This document shows, piece after piece, positions 63,790-64,000 of a DNA stretch of 64,000 nucleotides. Below the pieces are notes generated by a model. It did not search any database, had not been told where the DNA came from, and was given only the letters and a program-made list of their open reading frames with translations. Source of the stretch: Rhabdophis nuchalis. Taxonomy: Eukaryota > Chordata > Lepidosauria > Squamata > Natricidae. Both the position numbers and the translations under genes were made by a program. Every line of letters begins with the position of its first letter. Position 1 is the first letter of the stretch. The DNA is taken from the NCBI GenBank assembly GCA_039707465.1, contig CM077643.1:241092230-241156229 (forward strand), in the 5' to 3' direction.

Positions 63790-64000
63790 TTTATTTTATT
63801 TTATTTTATTCGCATTTATACCCCGCCCTTCTCCAAAAAGGACCCAGGGCGGCGCACAGGAAATTAAAACATACAAGTATAAACAAAGATATAAAATTTA
63901 AAAAGATATTAAATTCCCCCCTGTGCTAAAATCAATTTAAAATCCCCAAATTTAAAACTATCTAAAAATAGTCCCCAACGGAGGTTACGCTAGGCCGGCT
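63790..64000 (-). mobile_element. L2 LINE 3' end, running off the window
   Basis: On the minus strand the stem-loop region (ccgccctgggtcctttttgg) and the (AAAAT)n-type tail lie near 63790-63860; the 3' untranslated part continues to the window edge, where coding sequence would begin beyond 64000. Confidence 0.75.

Overview
The window looks like squamate reptile DNA, most probably from a snake, and it is a retroelement- and transposon-rich intergenic or intronic stretch. I find no host protein-coding exon, rRNA gene or functional tRNA gene that I can support. The lineage call rests on repeat content: two Sauria SINEs with Bov-B-type 3' ends, CR1, L2 and Rex1-like LINEs, a young vertebrate-type L1, Helitrons, very many short hAT elements, and long TCTA, TTTC and TAGATA microsatellites.

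Layout. 1-11 kb: decayed LINE ends, a Sauria SINE, a snake-type SINE split by a hAT element, an L2 remnant split by two hAT elements, and a hAT-like element carrying a coiled-coil gene-like fragment. 10.7-14.5 kb: a decayed RTE-like LINE split first by a 2-kb L1 that has ORF1 but no ORF2, then by a GC-rich hAT element. 15-22.3 kb: an L2 3' half, a tRNA-headed repeat, several hAT elements, and a four-component nest at 21.2-22.3 kb. 23.8-28 kb: a Helitron, a SINE, CR1 and L2 3' ends, and a long TCTA tract. 29.1-32.2 kb: a second L1-like element without reverse transcriptase, with a TA-flanked MITE inside it. 32.5-34.5 kb: mariner-like MITEs and a split L2.

35.4-41.2 kb is the centrepiece: a complete L1 on the minus strand with a 14-bp target-site duplication, an intact ORF1, and an ORF2 broken only by one frame slip between the endonuclease and reverse transcriptase parts. 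It sits in a tRNA-headed repeat array that also hosts a 1.9-kb L2 with a long open frame interrupted by a single TGA (41.7-43.6 kb). 43.6-47.7 kb holds palindromes, a 1.25-kb hAT element and nested MITEs. 48.2-50.3 kb is a Rex1-like LINE split by an L2 and by a hAT element. 50.7-64 kb carries more SINEs, hAT elements, perfectly palindromic MITEs, a Helitron containing telomere-like repeats, and L2 and CR1 ends.

How the parts relate. Target-site duplications, read by eye, support more than twenty hAT-type insertions and allow several insertion orders to be worked out. L1 machinery would explain the three L1-type insertions, L2 machinery the L2-tailed SINEs, and Bov-B the Sauria SINEs (family knowledge). 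No hAT transposase, Helitron helicase or Bov-B reverse transcriptase is encoded here, so those elements must have been mobilised in trans. The most unusual signals are an internal module shared by hAT elements with different termini, the RT-less L1 elements, and a palindromic MITE whose inverted repeat runs into flanking DNA.
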